A stretch of 64,000 bases of DNA from Klebsiella electrica (GCF_006711645.1 NZ_CP041247.1:1054001-1118000); one strand, 5' to 3'; counted from the first letter of the stretch, positions 1 to 9,391 are shown. The notes: a model not told the origin generated them from the sequence alone. A program made the numbers and translations.

Positions 1-1
1 G

Positions 2-319
2 CGCCGCGTGGCGCAGACGTTAGATAGCATCCACGGCGGCGAAGCCTACCAGCAGGTGTGCGATGAGCTGGTCGCCAGCTTCGACGATCCGGAATTAACT
101 TTCTCAGCCCGCATTCTGCGTTCTATGCTTGAAGAAGGGATTGGCGGCACCGGTAGGGAGCTGGCCGATCGATATCGTACGATGCTGCGCGAAGAGCCGC
201 TGGAAATTTTGCGTGAAGACGATTTTATCGCCGAACGTGAAGCTTCAGTGATGCGTCAGCAGAAGGTGGAAGCGGAAGATAGCGAGCCGTTTGAAGCCCT
301 GTTAGCAAGACACGCGTAG
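2..319 (+). CDS. gshA: Glutamate-cysteine ligase, C-terminal part
   Basis: This is the 3' end of gshA, whose product joins L-glutamate and L-cysteine with ATP in the first step of cytosolic glutathione synthesis. The reading frame is open from the first complete codon of the window, so the gene is cut by the window edge and no start is visible. The last ~105 residues match my memory of the E. coli GshA tail, with the stretches [19 protein letters not shown] and EEPLEIL. The order gshA-micA-luxS is the standard enterobacterial one. Nothing suggests it is broken. Confidence 0.95.
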   Translation, partial: RRVAQTLDSIHGGEAYQQVCDELVASFDDPELTFSARILRSMLEEGIGGTGRELADRYRTMLREEPLEILREDDFIAEREASVMRQQKVEAEDSEPFEALLARHA

Positions 320-337
320 CAAAAAGCGATACAAAAG

Positions 338-415
338 AAAAAGGCCACATCAATGTGGCCAAACTTTCATCTCTGATTCAGGGATGATGATGATGATAAT
401 AAATGCGCGTCTTTC
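338..415 (-). ncRNA. micA: MicA small RNA
   Basis: MicA is an Hfq-dependent, sigma-E-controlled RNA that represses ompA and other outer-membrane protein mRNAs. Read on the minus strand, the sequence begins GAAAGACGCGCATTT, the known 5' end. It continues through a CATCATCCCTGAATCAGAGATG segment containing the internal hairpin and ends in a GGCCACA/TGTGGCC stem followed by five T. The gshA-luxS gap is its known place. Compared with E. coli MicA as I remember it, there are extra CAT repeats between the 5' targeting region and the first hairpin, giving about 78 nt. Confidence 0.9.
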
Positions 416-485
416 ATATACTCAGACTCGCGGGTATAAGAAGAGTTCATTTTATTTTAAAAAAAATCACTATCGGAGGTGAAGA

Positions 486-1001
486 ATGCCGTTGTTAGAT
501 AGTTTCACAGTCGACCATACCCGCATGGAAGCACCGGCGGTGCGCGTTGCGAAGAAAATGAACACGCCGCACGGCGATGAAATTACCGTTTTCGATCTGC
601 GTTTTTGCGTACCAAATCAGGAAGTGATGCCGGAAAGAGGGATTCATACTCTTGAGCACCTGTTCGCGGGCTTTATGCGCGACCACCTGAACGGCAATGG
701 TGTGGAAATTATCGACATCTCTCCGATGGGCTGCCGTACGGGCTTCTATATGAGCCTGATTGGTACGCCGGATGAGCAGCGCGTAGCCGACGCCTGGAAA
801 GCGGCGATGGCCGATGTGCTGAAAGTGAAAGATCAGAAGCAGATCCCGGAACTGAACGTCTACCAGTGCGGTACCTATACCATGCACTCGCTGGAAGAAG
901 CTCAGGAGATCGCGCGCCATATCATCGAGCGCGATGTGCGCATCAACAGCAACGATGAGCTGGCCCTGCCGAAAGAAACCCTGCAAGAACTGCATATCTA
1001 G
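486..1001 (+). CDS. luxS: S-ribosylhomocysteine lyase, AI-2 synthase
   Basis: LuxS splits S-ribosylhomocysteine into homocysteine and DPD, the precursor of autoinducer-2, in the activated methyl cycle. The protein is 171 aa, the family's normal length. The metal-binding HxxEH is seen as HTLEH (His54, Glu57, His58), with the third ligand Cys128 in VYQCGTY. A strong GGAGGT sits five bases before the ATG, which fixes the start. It is monocistronic: micA lies upstream on the other strand and a GC-rich hairpin follows directly. The homologous E. coli promoter region overlaps micA, so transcription of the two is likely linked here too. Confidence 0.98.
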   Translation: MPLLDSFTVDHTRMEAPAVRVAKKMNTPHGDEITVFDLRFCVPNQEVMPERGIHTLEHLFAGFMRDHLNGNGVEIIDISPMGCRTGFYMSLIGTPDEQRVADAWKAAMADVLKVKDQKQIPELNVYQCGTYTMHSLEEAQEIARHIIERDVRINSNDELALPKETLQELHI

Positions 1002-1010
1002 TTCTTCTGT

Positions 1011-1035
1011 CGGCCCGGCTATCTTCGCCGGGCCG
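1011..1035 (+). terminator. Hairpin after luxS
   Basis: A perfect 9-bp stem (CGGCCCGGC / GCCGGGCCG, 7-nt loop) starts ten bases after the luxS stop. Only a weak T-containing stretch follows, so it may be a partial terminator. It also lies just before the AraC-type gene and could limit read-through into it. Confidence 0.5.
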
Positions 1036-1050
1036 CTATTCTGCGCCGCC

Positions 1051-1818
1051 ATGTCGACGACCTTAACCTTCTCGTTTCAACACCGCGCCCTGGTGCCGTT
1101 CGCCCATGATTACGCTCACGGCGATAGCGAAGCGTGGCATCAGCATGACTGCGCCCAACTGCTGCATATTCTCAGCGGCGTGGTGCGGGTTGACACGCCG
1201 GTGGGCTACTGGGTTGTCCCGCCCGGACGCGGCGTCTGGCTACCGGCTGGCACGCCTCACGCGCTGCGTATCACCGGACAGGTCGCGGCCCGCACGCTGT
1301 TTATCGATCCGCTCGCCCGCGCCGATCTGCCGTCTGCGTGCCAGATCGTGCAGATCACGCCGCTGCTGCGTGAGCTGATCGTCACCTCGCTGGCCCTCGC
1401 CGAGCGCTATGAACCCGGCAGTCGCGATGAGCGCATTTATGAACTCATTCTCGATGAGATTCGCGGTATGGCGGTGCTGCCTTTTGGCCTGCCGGAGCCC
1501 CGGAGCGAGACGCTGCGCCGTTTATGTCACAAGGTGCGGGAAATGCCGGGGGAAGTCTGGAGTAGCCAGCAGGCGGCGAAAGAGAGCAATATGAGCGAAC
1601 GCACGCTCAACCGCCACTTTCAGCAGCAGACCACGCTCACCTGGAGTGAATGGGTGCGCCGGGCGAAGCTGATGGAAGCGCTGGTTCGCCTGGCGCAGGG
1701 GCAGTCGGTACTGCGGGTGGCGCTGGATCTGGGCTATGGTAGCCATAGTGCCTTCAGCGCCATGTTTCGTCGGGTTATCGGGATGGCTCCCAGCGATTAT
1801 TTCCGCTCGCCGGAGTGA
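1051..1818 (+). CDS. AraC-family regulator with cupin N-domain
   Basis: The product is a 255-aa regulator of the NimR-like AraC class. Residues ~10-90 form a cupin-type sensor domain (HQHDCAQLLH, VPPGRGVWLPAGTPH). Residues ~160-255 form the double helix-turn-helix DNA-binding domain (SSQQAAKESNMSERTLNRHF and VALDLGYGSHSAFSAMFRR). I chose the ATG after the luxS hairpin because a longer start would overlap luxS. It converges on the leuA-like gene with a 22-bp overlap of the 3' ends. This gene is absent between luxS and emrB in E. coli. Its effector and targets are not visible; such regulators often control a nearby exporter. Confidence 0.85.
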   Translation: MSTTLTFSFQHRALVPFAHDYAHGDSEAWHQHDCAQLLHILSGVVRVDTPVGYWVVPPGRGVWLPAGTPHALRITGQVAARTLFIDPLARADLPSACQIVQITPLLRELIVTSLALAERYEPGSRDERIYELILDEIRGMAVLPFGLPEPRSETLRRLCHKVREMPGEVWSSQQAAKESNMSERTLNRHFQQQTTLTWSEWVRRAKLMEALVRLAQGQSVLRVALDLGYGSHSAFSAMFRRVIGMAPSDYFRSPE

Positions 1819-3473
1819 TCGCCTGCGCTGAGCGCATTGCACAGCGCCTGTAACGAGGCGCGCGCGACGTCGTTATCTATGCCGACGCCCCAGCGGCTGC
1901 TGCCATCGGGGAAGATACAGCGAATATAGGCCACCGAGCGGCTGTCGCTGCGTTCACCGAGAGTGTGCTCATGGTAGTCCTTTATGACAAACGCTTGCTT
2001 TAGCAGCGCGCTGAGACCGTTGGCGGCGGCGGAGAGCAGGCCATTGCCATGCCCCTGTAGGCGACGCGTCTCGCCGTTGACCCGCAGCGTACCTTCCAAC
2101 GCCAGTTGGCCGTCCTGCCGGCTGTCGGTTTTATACTCCAGCAGCGCCAGCGGCGGCTGAGCGACCAGCCCGTAGCGGGAACGGAACAGCTGCCAGAGCG
2201 CATTCTGCGTCATCTCTTTGCCATGCGTATCGGTTTCCTGCTGAACGTGCTGGCTGAAATCCTGCTGCAGCGCGCGGGGCAGTTTCAGTCCGTGATTCTG
2301 TTCGATTAACCAGGCGCTGCCGCTCTTACCGGACTGGCTGTTGACGCGGATAACCGCTTCATAGCTACAGCCGATGTCCTGCGGGTCGACGGGCAGGTAG
2401 GGCATCTCCCAACGATCGCCGGGCTGGCGGGCATCGAATCCCTTCTTAATGGCATCCTGATGAGAACCGGAAAAGGCGGTGTAGGCGAGGCTGCCGGCCC
2501 ACGGATGGCGCGGGTGAACCGGCAGCTGATTGCAATTCTCCACCACTTCCACCACCCGTTTCATCTCCGGGAAGCTGAGTCGCGGCGTAATCCCCTGGCT
2601 GTAGAGGTTCATGGCCAGGGTGACCAGACAGACATTACCGGTACGCTCACCGTTACCGAACAGACAGCCCTCTACGCGGTCGGCGCCAGCCATCACCGCC
2701 AGTTCGGCGCTGGCAACGCCGGTTCCCCGATCGTTGTGCGGATGCACGCTGATGCAAACATCGGCGCGGCGGGAGAAATGGCGGCAGAAAAATTCAATCT
2801 GATCGGCGTACACGTTCGGCGTGTTGACCTCAACGGTGGTGGGCAGATTAATAATCATCGGGCGTTGTGCGCAGGGCTGCCAGATGTCCGCCACCGCTTC
2901 ACAGATCTCAAGAGCAAACTCCGGCTCGGTAAAACAGAAGGTTTCCGGGGAGTATTCATACTGCCAGAGCGTCTGCGGCTGCGCTTCGCACTGCTGGCGA
3001 ATCAGGCGAGTGGCGCGGGTCGCCAGCTCAATGACCTGCGCTTTCTCCATTCCGAAAACCAGCTTGCGGAACAGCGGAGCGGTGGCGTTGTACAGATGGA
3101 CGGTGGCGCGATGGGCGCCGCGCAGCGACTCAAAGGTCCGCAGGATAAGATCTTCCCGCGCCTGGGTCAGCACCTGAATGGTGACATCTTGTGGAATGCG
3201 CTGTTCCTCAATCAGCTGGCGGACGAAGTTGAAGTCGGTCTGCGATGCTGCGGGGAAGGCGACTTCAATCTCTTTAAATCCGCACTCCAGCAGCAGCTCC
3301 CAGAACTGCAGCTTACGTGCGCCGTCCATCGGCTCGGCCAGCGCCTGGTTGCCGTCGCGCAGGTCGGTGGAGAGCCAGCGCGGCGCGTGGGTTATCGGGT
3401 TGTCCGGCCAGCGGCGGTCGGGCAGGGAAATGGGCGGCCAGGGGCGATATTTTTCACCGGGATTTGTCAGCAT
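1797..3473 (-). CDS. 2-isopropylmalate synthase, long type
   Basis: The enzyme condenses acetyl-CoA with 2-oxoisovalerate, the first committed step of leucine synthesis. The 558-aa product has the catalytic TIM barrel with STDLRDGNQA near residue 35 and the metal-binding HPHNDRG, followed by GNGERTGN. The C-terminal ~140 residues look like the allosteric leucine-binding domain. It resembles the longer synthase of actinobacteria and Pseudomonas, not the 523-aa LeuA of the E. coli leuABCD operon, so it is probably a second copy. The start is set by AGGAGAG before ATG. It stands alone, without leuBCD. It could be a homologous acyl-CoA/keto-acid condensing enzyme with another substrate. Confidence 0.88.
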   Translation of the reverse strand: MLTNPGEKYRPWPPISLPDRRWPDNPITHAPRWLSTDLRDGNQALAEPMDGARKLQFWELLLECGFKEIEVAFPAASQTDFNFVRQLIEEQRIPQDVTIQVLTQAREDLILRTFESLRGAHRATVHLYNATAPLFRKLVFGMEKAQVIELATRATRLIRQQCEAQPQTLWQYEYSPETFCFTEPEFALEICEAVADIWQPCAQRPMIINLPTTVEVNTPNVYADQIEFFCRHFSRRADVCISVHPHNDRGTGVASAELAVMAGADRVEGCLFGNGERTGNVCLVTLAMNLYSQGITPRLSFPEMKRVVEVVENCNQLPVHPRHPWAGSLAYTAFSGSHQDAIKKGFDARQPGDRWEMPYLPVDPQDIGCSYEAVIRVNSQSGKSGSAWLIEQNHGLKLPRALQQDFSQHVQQETDTHGKEMTQNALWQLFRSRYGLVAQPPLALLEYKTDSRQDGQLALEGTLRVNGETRRLQGHGNGLLSAAANGLSALLKQAFVIKDYHEHTLGERSDSRSVAYIRCIFPDGSSRWGVGIDNDVARASLQALCNALSAGDHSGERK

Positions 3474-3583
3474 AGTTCTCTCCTTGTGTCGGATCTTTAT
3501 CCTGCCGAAGCGCAGAGCGGCCTGCTTTAGCAAACTGGACAGAAACTAGCGAGAACTGGACAAGGCTGGTGTAGCGCCGGCAA

Positions 3584-3608
3584 TAAAAAAGGGATCCGCA
3601 GATCCCTT
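3584..3608 (-). terminator. Terminator of the emr operon
   Basis: On the minus strand a GGGATC/GATCCC stem with a 4-nt loop is followed by an uninterrupted T run, 12 bases after the emrB stop. This is a canonical Rho-independent terminator. Confidence 0.85.
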
Positions 3609-3619
3609 CAGGTCAAACT

Positions 3620-5167
3620 TTAGTGCGCGCCGCCGCCCCCGCCCCCGGCGCTAAACGGCGGTCTGGCAAACCACACCAGCCCCAGCAACAGGATAAATAT
3701 CGCCGCCGATAACCAGAAAATTTCGTTGGCGGAGATAATCAGCCCCTGGTTAGTTATCTGCTGCGCTATCCAGCCGGACGCCTGCTGTTGAGTCATCCCT
3801 AATCCCTGCAGCTGGTCATACATCTGCTGGGCGTTGGGATTATAGGGGTTCACCGACTCGGTGAGCTGCGCATGGTGCAGCGCCTCGCGGTTCGTCCACA
3901 TGGTGGTGGTAATCGAGGTGCCGATGGAGCCCGCCAGCGTACGGGTGAAGTTCGACAGGCTCGAGGCCGCCGCCAGCCGTTCCGGCGGCAGACCGGACAG
4001 GGTGATGGTGGTCAGCGGCATAAAGAAGCAGGCCACCGCGAAGCCCTGGATAAACTGCGGCCACGCCGAAGCGCCGAAGTCCATGCCGGGTTCGAAGGTC
4101 CAGGCGCGCCAGTAGAAACACACCGCGTACATAATAAAGCTGAAGGTGACCAATCGGCGCATATCCAGCTTATGGGCGAAGCGACCGATAATCGGCGACA
4201 GGATAACCGGGATAACCCCCACCGGTGCGGAAGCCAGACCGGCCCAGGTGGCGGTATAACCGTATACCTCCTGCAGCAGCTGCGGCAGCAGCACGATGGC
4301 GCCGAAGTAGAGCATATAGGCGAGGCTGATACAAAGACAGCCGATGGTGAAGTTTCGCGATTTAAAGAGCGAGAGGTCGACTATCGGGTTATCGTCGGTC
4401 AGTTCCCAGACGATCAGGAAACTGATGGCGATCACCGCCACGATTGTCAGCACAATAATCTCGTTGGAGGCGAACCAGTCCAGCTCTTTACCGCGGTCGA
4501 GCATCACCTGCAGACTGCCGATACCGATGATCAGCAGCGCCAGGCCAACGCCATCGATTCGCCGCTGTTCGGTACGGGTTTCACGGCTGCGCAGGGTTTG
4601 CAGCGTCATCACCACCACCGCGATGCCAATCGGCACGTTGATGAAGAAGATCCAGCCCCAGTGGTAGTTGTCGCTGATATAGCCGCCGAGAATAGGGCCG
4701 CAAATCGGCGCGACGATCACCGTCATCGACCACAGCGCCAGCGCGATAGAACGTTTTGCCGGCGGATAGTTGCTGAGCAGCAGACTTTGCGACAGCGGAA
4801 TCAACGGACCGGCGACGATCCCCTGAATCACGCGGAAGAAAATCAGCATCGTCAGGCTGTTGGACATCCCGCAGGCCCAGGAGGCGATGGCGAACGCCAC
4901 CGTCGACCACAGGAACAGCTTCACTTCCCCGACGCGTTTTGCCAGCCAGCCGGTGATCGGAATAGAGATGGCATTCGCCACCCCGAATGAGGTGATAACC
5001 CAGGTCCCCTGGCTCAATGATGAGCCAAGGTTACCGGCAATGGTCGGAATGGCCACGTTGGCGATAGTGGAGTCCAGCACCTGCATGAAGGTCGCAAGCG
5101 ACAGCGCAATGGTCATGATGACCAGTTGCGCGCCTTCCAGCGGTTTTTGCTGTTGCATTACGCTCAC
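3620..5167 (-). CDS. emrB: Multidrug efflux MFS permease EmrB
   Basis: EmrB is the inner-membrane proton-driven permease of the EmrAB-TolC pump, which expels hydrophobic uncouplers and some antibiotics. The 515-aa product is a DHA2-family carrier with 14 predicted membrane segments. The N-terminal LDSTIANVAIPTIAG motif and the GWRWIFFINVP-like motif (seen as HWGWIFFINVPIG) are typical. It lies six bases after emrA in the order mprA-emrA-emrB, with its own terminator. The C-terminus ends in a glycine-rich tail (SAGGGGGGAH), an odd but probably harmless extension. Confidence 0.97.
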   Translation of the reverse strand: MSVMQQQKPLEGAQLVIMTIALSLATFMQVLDSTIANVAIPTIAGNLGSSLSQGTWVITSFGVANAISIPITGWLAKRVGEVKLFLWSTVAFAIASWACGMSNSLTMLIFFRVIQGIVAGPLIPLSQSLLLSNYPPAKRSIALALWSMTVIVAPICGPILGGYISDNYHWGWIFFINVPIGIAVVVMTLQTLRSRETRTEQRRIDGVGLALLIIGIGSLQVMLDRGKELDWFASNEIIVLTIVAVIAISFLIVWELTDDNPIVDLSLFKSRNFTIGCLCISLAYMLYFGAIVLLPQLLQEVYGYTATWAGLASAPVGVIPVILSPIIGRFAHKLDMRRLVTFSFIMYAVCFYWRAWTFEPGMDFGASAWPQFIQGFAVACFFMPLTTITLSGLPPERLAAASSLSNFTRTLAGSIGTSITTTMWTNREALHHAQLTESVNPYNPNAQQMYDQLQGLGMTQQQASGWIAQQITNQGLIISANEIFWLSAAIFILLLGLVWFARPPFSAGGGGGGAH

Positions 5168-5173
5168 TCCGAA

Positions 5174-6346
5174 TTATCCCGCGTTAGCCTGGATGATACC
5201 CTCGATCAGTTTGTTCACCGGCTCCAGGGCGATTTCACGGGCATTGCTTTCATAAACCGGGGATTTGCGCGTCTGGTTAGCCAGCATCTCGCCGTCGCGG
5301 TTGGTGGTGTTCACCTCAACCAGCGTTGAAAGACCGATGCGCAGAGGGTGCTCTGCCAGCTGCTTTTCATCCAGTTCGATACGTACCGGCAGGCGCTGAA
5401 CCACCTTGATCCAGTTGCCGGTGGCGTTCTGCGCTGGCAGCAGCGAGAAGGCGCTCCCGGTGCCCATATCGAGGCCGACCACTTTACCGGTGTACTTCAC
5501 ATCATCGCCGTAAATATCGCTGATCACGGTAGCCGGTTGGCCGATGCGCATATGCGCCAGCTGGGTCTCTTTAAAGTTGGCGTCGATCCACAGATTGGTG
5601 GCCGGTACCACCGCCATCAGCGGCGTGGTCGGGCTAATCTGCGCGCCGGGCTGCACGGCGCGACGGGAAACGTAGCCGCTAATCGGGCTGACGATTTGCG
5701 TCCGCTGCAGCGCAAGCCAGGCGTTACGGACATCCGTCGCCGCCTGCAGAACCGCCGGCTGTTGCTCCAGGCTGGTGTTCAGCACGATAGCCTGGTTGGC
5801 ATTGAATTGCTGAATGGCGACATCCAGTTCGGCCTGCGCGCTGGCAACCGTATCGCGCGCGTGCTGCAGCTCTTCGCGGCCAATCAGGTTGGCGGCGCCC
5901 AGCGGGATACGCCGGTTAAGGTCGGTCTGCGCCTGAGAGAGCGCGGTTTTCTTGACGTCGATATTGGCCTGCAGCTGTTTGCTGTTGATCATCTGCTGAC
6001 GCGTCTGACGAACGCTGGCGGCGAGTTGGGTTTTCGCCTTTTCAAATCCCTGCCGGGCGTCGGTCTGGTCAAGGGTGACCAGCGGGTCGCCCTGCTGCAC
6101 GAAATTGGTGTTGTCGGCCCAGACTTTCGTCACGCTGCCGGACACCTGCGCCATGATTTGTACCTGGTTCCCTGCCACATAAGCGTCATCGGTTTCTTCA
6201 TAATGACGTAGTACCAAAAACCAATAAATTCCGTAGGCCACGGCAATAATAATAAACAGCAAGGTTAACAACAGCAGGGCGCCTTTGCGTTTGCCCTTCT
6301 TGCTGTCCGGTTGCTGCGGGATTTGGCTCTGCGCATTCGCGCTCAT
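5174..6346 (-). CDS. emrA: EmrA periplasmic adaptor of the Emr pump
   Basis: EmrA is the membrane-fusion protein linking EmrB to TolC. It is 390 aa, the same as E. coli. One N-terminal membrane anchor (residues ~23-45, LLLLTLLFIIIAVAYGIYWF) is followed by the HlyD-type lipoyl half (ETDDAYVAGNQVQIM), a long coiled coil rich in Gln and Ala, and the second half motif PISGYVSRRAVQPGAQIS. I chose the internal Met of MSANAQ over a start four codons earlier because it matches the E. coli N-terminus. It is co-transcribed with emrB. Confidence 0.96.
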   Translation of the reverse strand: MSANAQSQIPQQPDSKKGKRKGALLLLTLLFIIIAVAYGIYWFLVLRHYEETDDAYVAGNQVQIMAQVSGSVTKVWADNTNFVQQGDPLVTLDQTDARQGFEKAKTQLAASVRQTRQQMINSKQLQANIDVKKTALSQAQTDLNRRIPLGAANLIGREELQHARDTVASAQAELDVAIQQFNANQAIVLNTSLEQQPAVLQAATDVRNAWLALQRTQIVSPISGYVSRRAVQPGAQISPTTPLMAVVPATNLWIDANFKETQLAHMRIGQPATVISDIYGDDVKYTGKVVGLDMGTGSAFSLLPAQNATGNWIKVVQRLPVRIELDEKQLAEHPLRIGLSTLVEVNTTNRDGEMLANQTRKSPVYESNAREIALEPVNKLIEGIIQANAG

Positions 6347-6403
6347 GTTATTCTCCACGATCTTATTATTTCACATCGGCTGAGCCGACCTGTTTATCAG
6401 AAA

Positions 6404-6426
6404 GGCCAGCAAAAGATCTGCTGGCC
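6404..6426 (-). promoter_or_regulatory. Hairpin in the mprA-emrA gap
   Basis: An 8-bp stem (GGCCAGCA / TGCTGGCC on the plus strand) lies between mprA and emrA and is followed on the minus strand by only three T. It could be an mRNA-processing or attenuating structure that tunes emrAB relative to mprA. This role is inferred. Confidence 0.4.
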
Positions 6427-6475
6427 TGTCTGTTTTCCTTGTCAATCCAGAAAAAGTTTTGCGCGGTTCCCGCGC

Positions 6476-7006
6476 TTAGCGCAGCGACTCCGCCAGTACG
6501 CCGTCCTCTTCCATCTGGTCAAGGCGACTAAGCAGTTTGCGAGTGATGTGCTCGAGCTGGTCTTTCTCGCTGGAGCTCAGGGAAGACCAGAGCTGATGCA
6601 GGCAGTTGTGCTGCGGCGGTAAAACTTCGCGCAAAAACTGATGACCTTTGTCGGTGAGTTGCAGATGCAGGCAGCGACGATCGTTATCGCTTTCGCGACG
6701 CTCAATCCAGCCGCGTTTTTCCAGTTCATCGGCAATACGGGTTGCGTTGGTTCGTGACGATCCCAGCGCGCAGCTCAGCTCGGAAGGCTGAATGCTGTGG
6801 TTTTCCTGAGACTCCAGGGTTATCAGCGCCATAAATAATGTCTCGTTAATCCCCTGCGCTTTCAGCATCTTATTGCGGTTTTCCAGTAGCTTGCCCTGCA
6901 TGTGCATGCACAGGCGGGTGAGCAGAATCTCCTGGAAAGGGAAATCTTCGTGACGGCTGGCGCGGAACTTGAGCATTTGCTCAATGGGGGTAAACGAACT
7001 ATCCAT
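6476..7006 (-). CDS. mprA: MarR-family repressor of emrAB
   Basis: MprA (EmrR) represses emrAB and is released by uncouplers and other hydrophobic ligands. It is 176 aa, identical in length to the E. coli protein, with the winged helix at ~60-120 ([37 protein letters not shown]). It is the first gene of the emr operon, and its own promoter must lie in the 84-bp gap to ygaH, which contains AT-rich -10-like sequence. No irregularity is seen. Confidence 0.96.
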   Translation of the reverse strand: MDSSFTPIEQMLKFRASRHEDFPFQEILLTRLCMHMQGKLLENRNKMLKAQGINETLFMALITLESQENHSIQPSELSCALGSSRTNATRIADELEKRGWIERRESDNDRRCLHLQLTDKGHQFLREVLPPQHNCLHQLWSSLSSSEKDQLEHITRKLLSRLDQMEEDGVLAESLR

Positions 7007-7090
7007 TTGGGTATGACCTCATTAATTACAGCCGATATAATAACTATTGTGACAAACAAATCAAATCAATTATTGACTAAAATTGATACT

Positions 7091-7432
7091 TTAGACGTAT
7101 AAAAACGCCGTGATTTTCCATGCTACGCCATAGGCCAGCGCGCTCAGTAGCGTCGGTATAATAATGCTGCGCGTCTTCCAGAACGCCAGTCCCAGCACCG
7201 CGAAGCCGACCAGCGTCGGCAGCAGCCGCCGGGAATCGCTGAGGATTTCCGGCACGCTGGAGACGATCAGCAGGGCACAGATGGAGGCGATACCGATAGT
7301 ATCGAGCAGCACGCTGAGCGGGCCGCGACGACCGGTACGGGAATGACCTGCGCGCAGGCGCAGCGGCAGATAGCGAAACAGATAGTTCACGCAGCCGACC
7401 ACTATCCCGATAATCAGCACGTTATTGTTCAT
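7091..7432 (-). CDS. ygaH: Branched-chain amino-acid exporter subunit YgaH
   Basis: YgaH is the small AzlD-type membrane partner of YgaZ; together they export L-valine in E. coli. The 113-aa protein has about four hydrophobic segments, including [18 protein letters not shown] and [15 protein letters not shown]. Its start overlaps the end of ygaZ by 11 bp, so the two are translationally coupled. It is followed by the mprA promoter region. Confidence 0.93.
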   Translation of the reverse strand: MNNNVLIIGIVVGCVNYLFRYLPLRLRAGHSRTGRRGPLSVLLDTIGIASICALLIVSSVPEILSDSRRLLPTLVGFAVLGLAFWKTRSIIIPTLLSALAYGVAWKITAFLYV

Positions 7433-8150
7433 CGGGCATCCCCTGAATGCTGGCCTGCAGCAGCGCAGTCAGACAGCCGCAGACAATCCCGGCGAGGATC
7501 GCCGCCGGAATCGAGAACAGAATCATGCCGCCCAGCGCGCCCGCCAGCGCTGCCGTTACGCTGAGAGACTGTTTACGCTGGAATGAAGCCAGTAAGAAGC
7601 TCATAAACAGCGCGGGTAGCATAAAGCTCAGCGCGGCCTCCACCGCCGGAAAACCGACCAGCAGGCCGCTACCGGAGTAGGCGCCGATCAGCGTGCCGAA
7701 CACCCATGATATCCCGGAGGTGAAGGCGATGCCGAGCATCCAGTTTTCGCTCCAGCGGCGGTTGTCGCGAACCAGCTTTGCGGTGGCCGCCGCGAACACT
7801 TCGTCGGTCAGGCCAAAAGCCCAGAGCGCGGTTTTGCGTTTATCCAGCGCGCGATGAAGGCGGCTACGTAGCGAAGGACCGTACAGCACGTGACGTACAT
7901 CCATCGCCATCACGGTGAGGGCCGCCACCCACAGCGAACTGCCTGCGGCGAGCATCGTGGTGATGACAAACTGGCTGGCGCCGGCGTAGATGATGCAGGA
8001 AAAGAACAGGCTTTCCAGCGGCGTAAAGCCGAGTCGGGTGGCGTTCAGGCCAAAGGCGAAGGCCACGGGAATATAGCTAATCACAATCGGCAGGCTGTCT
8101 TTAATTCCTTCAGGCAGCGTGGCCTCGCTGGCGGGGGCGGGTTTTTCCAT
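7422..8150 (-). CDS. ygaZ: Branched-chain amino-acid exporter subunit YgaZ
   Basis: YgaZ is the large AzlC-family subunit of the valine exporter in the inner membrane. The 242-aa product contains the family signature region ([20 protein letters not shown] and [11 protein letters not shown]) and about six membrane segments. It heads the ygaZH operon. A 12-bp palindrome lies about 20 bp upstream of the start. The ygaX/ygaY remnants found between proX and ygaZ in E. coli are absent. Confidence 0.94.
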   Translation of the reverse strand: MEKPAPASEATLPEGIKDSLPIVISYIPVAFAFGLNATRLGFTPLESLFFSCIIYAGASQFVITTMLAAGSSLWVAALTVMAMDVRHVLYGPSLRSRLHRALDKRKTALWAFGLTDEVFAAATAKLVRDNRRWSENWMLGIAFTSGISWVFGTLIGAYSGSGLLVGFPAVEAALSFMLPALFMSFLLASFQRKQSLSVTAALAGALGGMILFSIPAAILAGIVCGCLTALLQASIQGMPDEQ

Positions 8151-8169
8151 AGGGTGTTATTTATTGATA

Positions 8170-8181
8170 ATTCACGTGAAT
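8170..8181. promoter_or_regulatory. Palindrome upstream of ygaZ
   Basis: ATTCACGTGAAT is a perfect 12-bp palindrome about 20 bp before the ygaZ start, with further TCAC/GTGA-type half sites beside it. It is a candidate operator; the binding protein is unknown. Confidence 0.35.
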
Positions 8182-8321
8182 ATCACATGATTGAACAGGT
8201 GAGATTACCTTAGCAGAGACCGGGGGCTTTGACACCCTGTTAAGCGGCGCGGGCCTGGCGGGCGAAAGCGTCTGCATGTTGCCCCGAACAGTGCCGGAGC
8301 AACAACGTGGCGCGATCGGAC

Positions 8322-8346
8322 ACCCGGATAGCGCCACTATCCGGGT
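8322..8346 (-). terminator. Hairpin after proX
   Basis: A perfect 9-bp stem (ACCCGGATA / TATCCGGGT, 7-nt loop) sits 11 bases past the proX stop. It lacks a clear T run, so it may protect the 3' end or act as a weak terminator of the proVWX transcript. Confidence 0.5.
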
Positions 8347-8357
8347 CTGAGGGAAGA

Positions 8358-9356
8358 TTACTTCTGCGCGGCCAGCGCTTCTTTCACCCAGCCGTCAAAC
8401 TGCTGCTGGTGGGCTTTGATCCAGCCATCAACGTGACCCTGAATATCCGCTTCCGAGGCGTGACCTTCATGCATCATGGCGTTTTCGGCGTTAATGTCGG
8501 CAATCGGTAGTTTCATGATGCTAAACAGTTTTGCCGCCGCCGGGTTTTTCTCAGCCCAGGCTTTGTTGGCCACGATGTGCATCGTGCTTACCGGGAAGCC
8601 ATAGTTCGCGCCGTTCGCCAGTTTGGTATCGATATTTTTCTGCACCCCCGGCAGGGAGGAGAACGGAACCTGCAGCCAGACCACATCTTTGCCCGGCTTC
8701 AGCACGTCGCTGACCCAGTACGGTGTCCAGGTGTAGTAGATAACCGGCTTACCTTCTTTAAAGCGGGCAATGGTATCGGCCATCATCGCCGCATAGTTCC
8801 CCTGATTGTGCTCCACCGTTTTGCTCAGGCCATAGGCATCAATCTGATGATTAATGACCGCTTCGCAGCCCCAGCCCGGCGTACAGCCGGTCAGATCGGC
8901 TTTGCCGTCGCCGTTGGTGTCAAACAGTCTGGCGATTTTCGGGTCTTTGAGCCGATCGATGGATTTGATGTGATACTGTTCGGCGGTTTTTTTGTCGATC
9001 AGGTAGCCCTGCGCCGCGCCATTCACATAAACGCCTTCGCGGTAGAAGCTTTTGTCGCCCCCGGCGGCGGCGTACATATCGTCGTGCAGCGGTTGCCAGT
9101 TGACGGCGGTAAAGGTCGCGTCGCCGGAGGCAAGCGAGGTATAGCCGACGTTGTAGTCCACTTCGCTGGGTTTATCGACGGTGTAGCCCAGTTTTTCCAG
9201 CGCGCGGCTTACCAGCAGGGTCTGGAAGGTCTCTTCCGTAATGGTGCTTTGAATGGGTTTAACGGTAATGTCTTTTCCCGGCAGGTCGGCTGCCCAGGCG
9301 GCGCTGGTGGCGAGAAGCGTGGCAAACGTTGTGGCAATAATCGTGTTATGTCGCAT
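8358..9356 (-). CDS. proX: Glycine betaine/proline betaine binding protein
   Basis: ProX is the periplasmic receptor of the ProU transporter. It is 332 aa with a cleavable signal peptide ending at AAWA before [10 protein letters not shown]. Tryptophan-rich ligand-box stretches are visible ([24 protein letters not shown]). It is the last gene of proVWX, 71 bp behind proW, and a REP-type hairpin in that gap probably adjusts mRNA stability. Length and sequence agree with E. coli ProX. Confidence 0.97.
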   Translation of the reverse strand: MRHNTIIATTFATLLATSAAWAADLPGKDITVKPIQSTITEETFQTLLVSRALEKLGYTVDKPSEVDYNVGYTSLASGDATFTAVNWQPLHDDMYAAAGGDKSFYREGVYVNGAAQGYLIDKKTAEQYHIKSIDRLKDPKIARLFDTNGDGKADLTGCTPGWGCEAVINHQIDAYGLSKTVEHNQGNYAAMMADTIARFKEGKPVIYYTWTPYWVSDVLKPGKDVVWLQVPFSSLPGVQKNIDTKLANGANYGFPVSTMHIVANKAWAEKNPAAAKLFSIMKLPIADINAENAMMHEGHASEADIQGHVDGWIKAHQQQFDGWVKEALAAQK

Positions 9357-9391
9357 CGTTATTCCTTATCAATGAGAAGGGAGTGCTGCGG

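Noticed and set aside
495..1052. Long open frame antisense to luxS
   Set aside because: It is the shadow of a well-supported gene, has no ribosome site, and its composition follows luxS codon positions.
2460..3530. 356-codon open frame opposite the leuA-like gene
   Set aside because: It mirrors the GC-rich codon pattern of the real gene and shows no recognisable domain.
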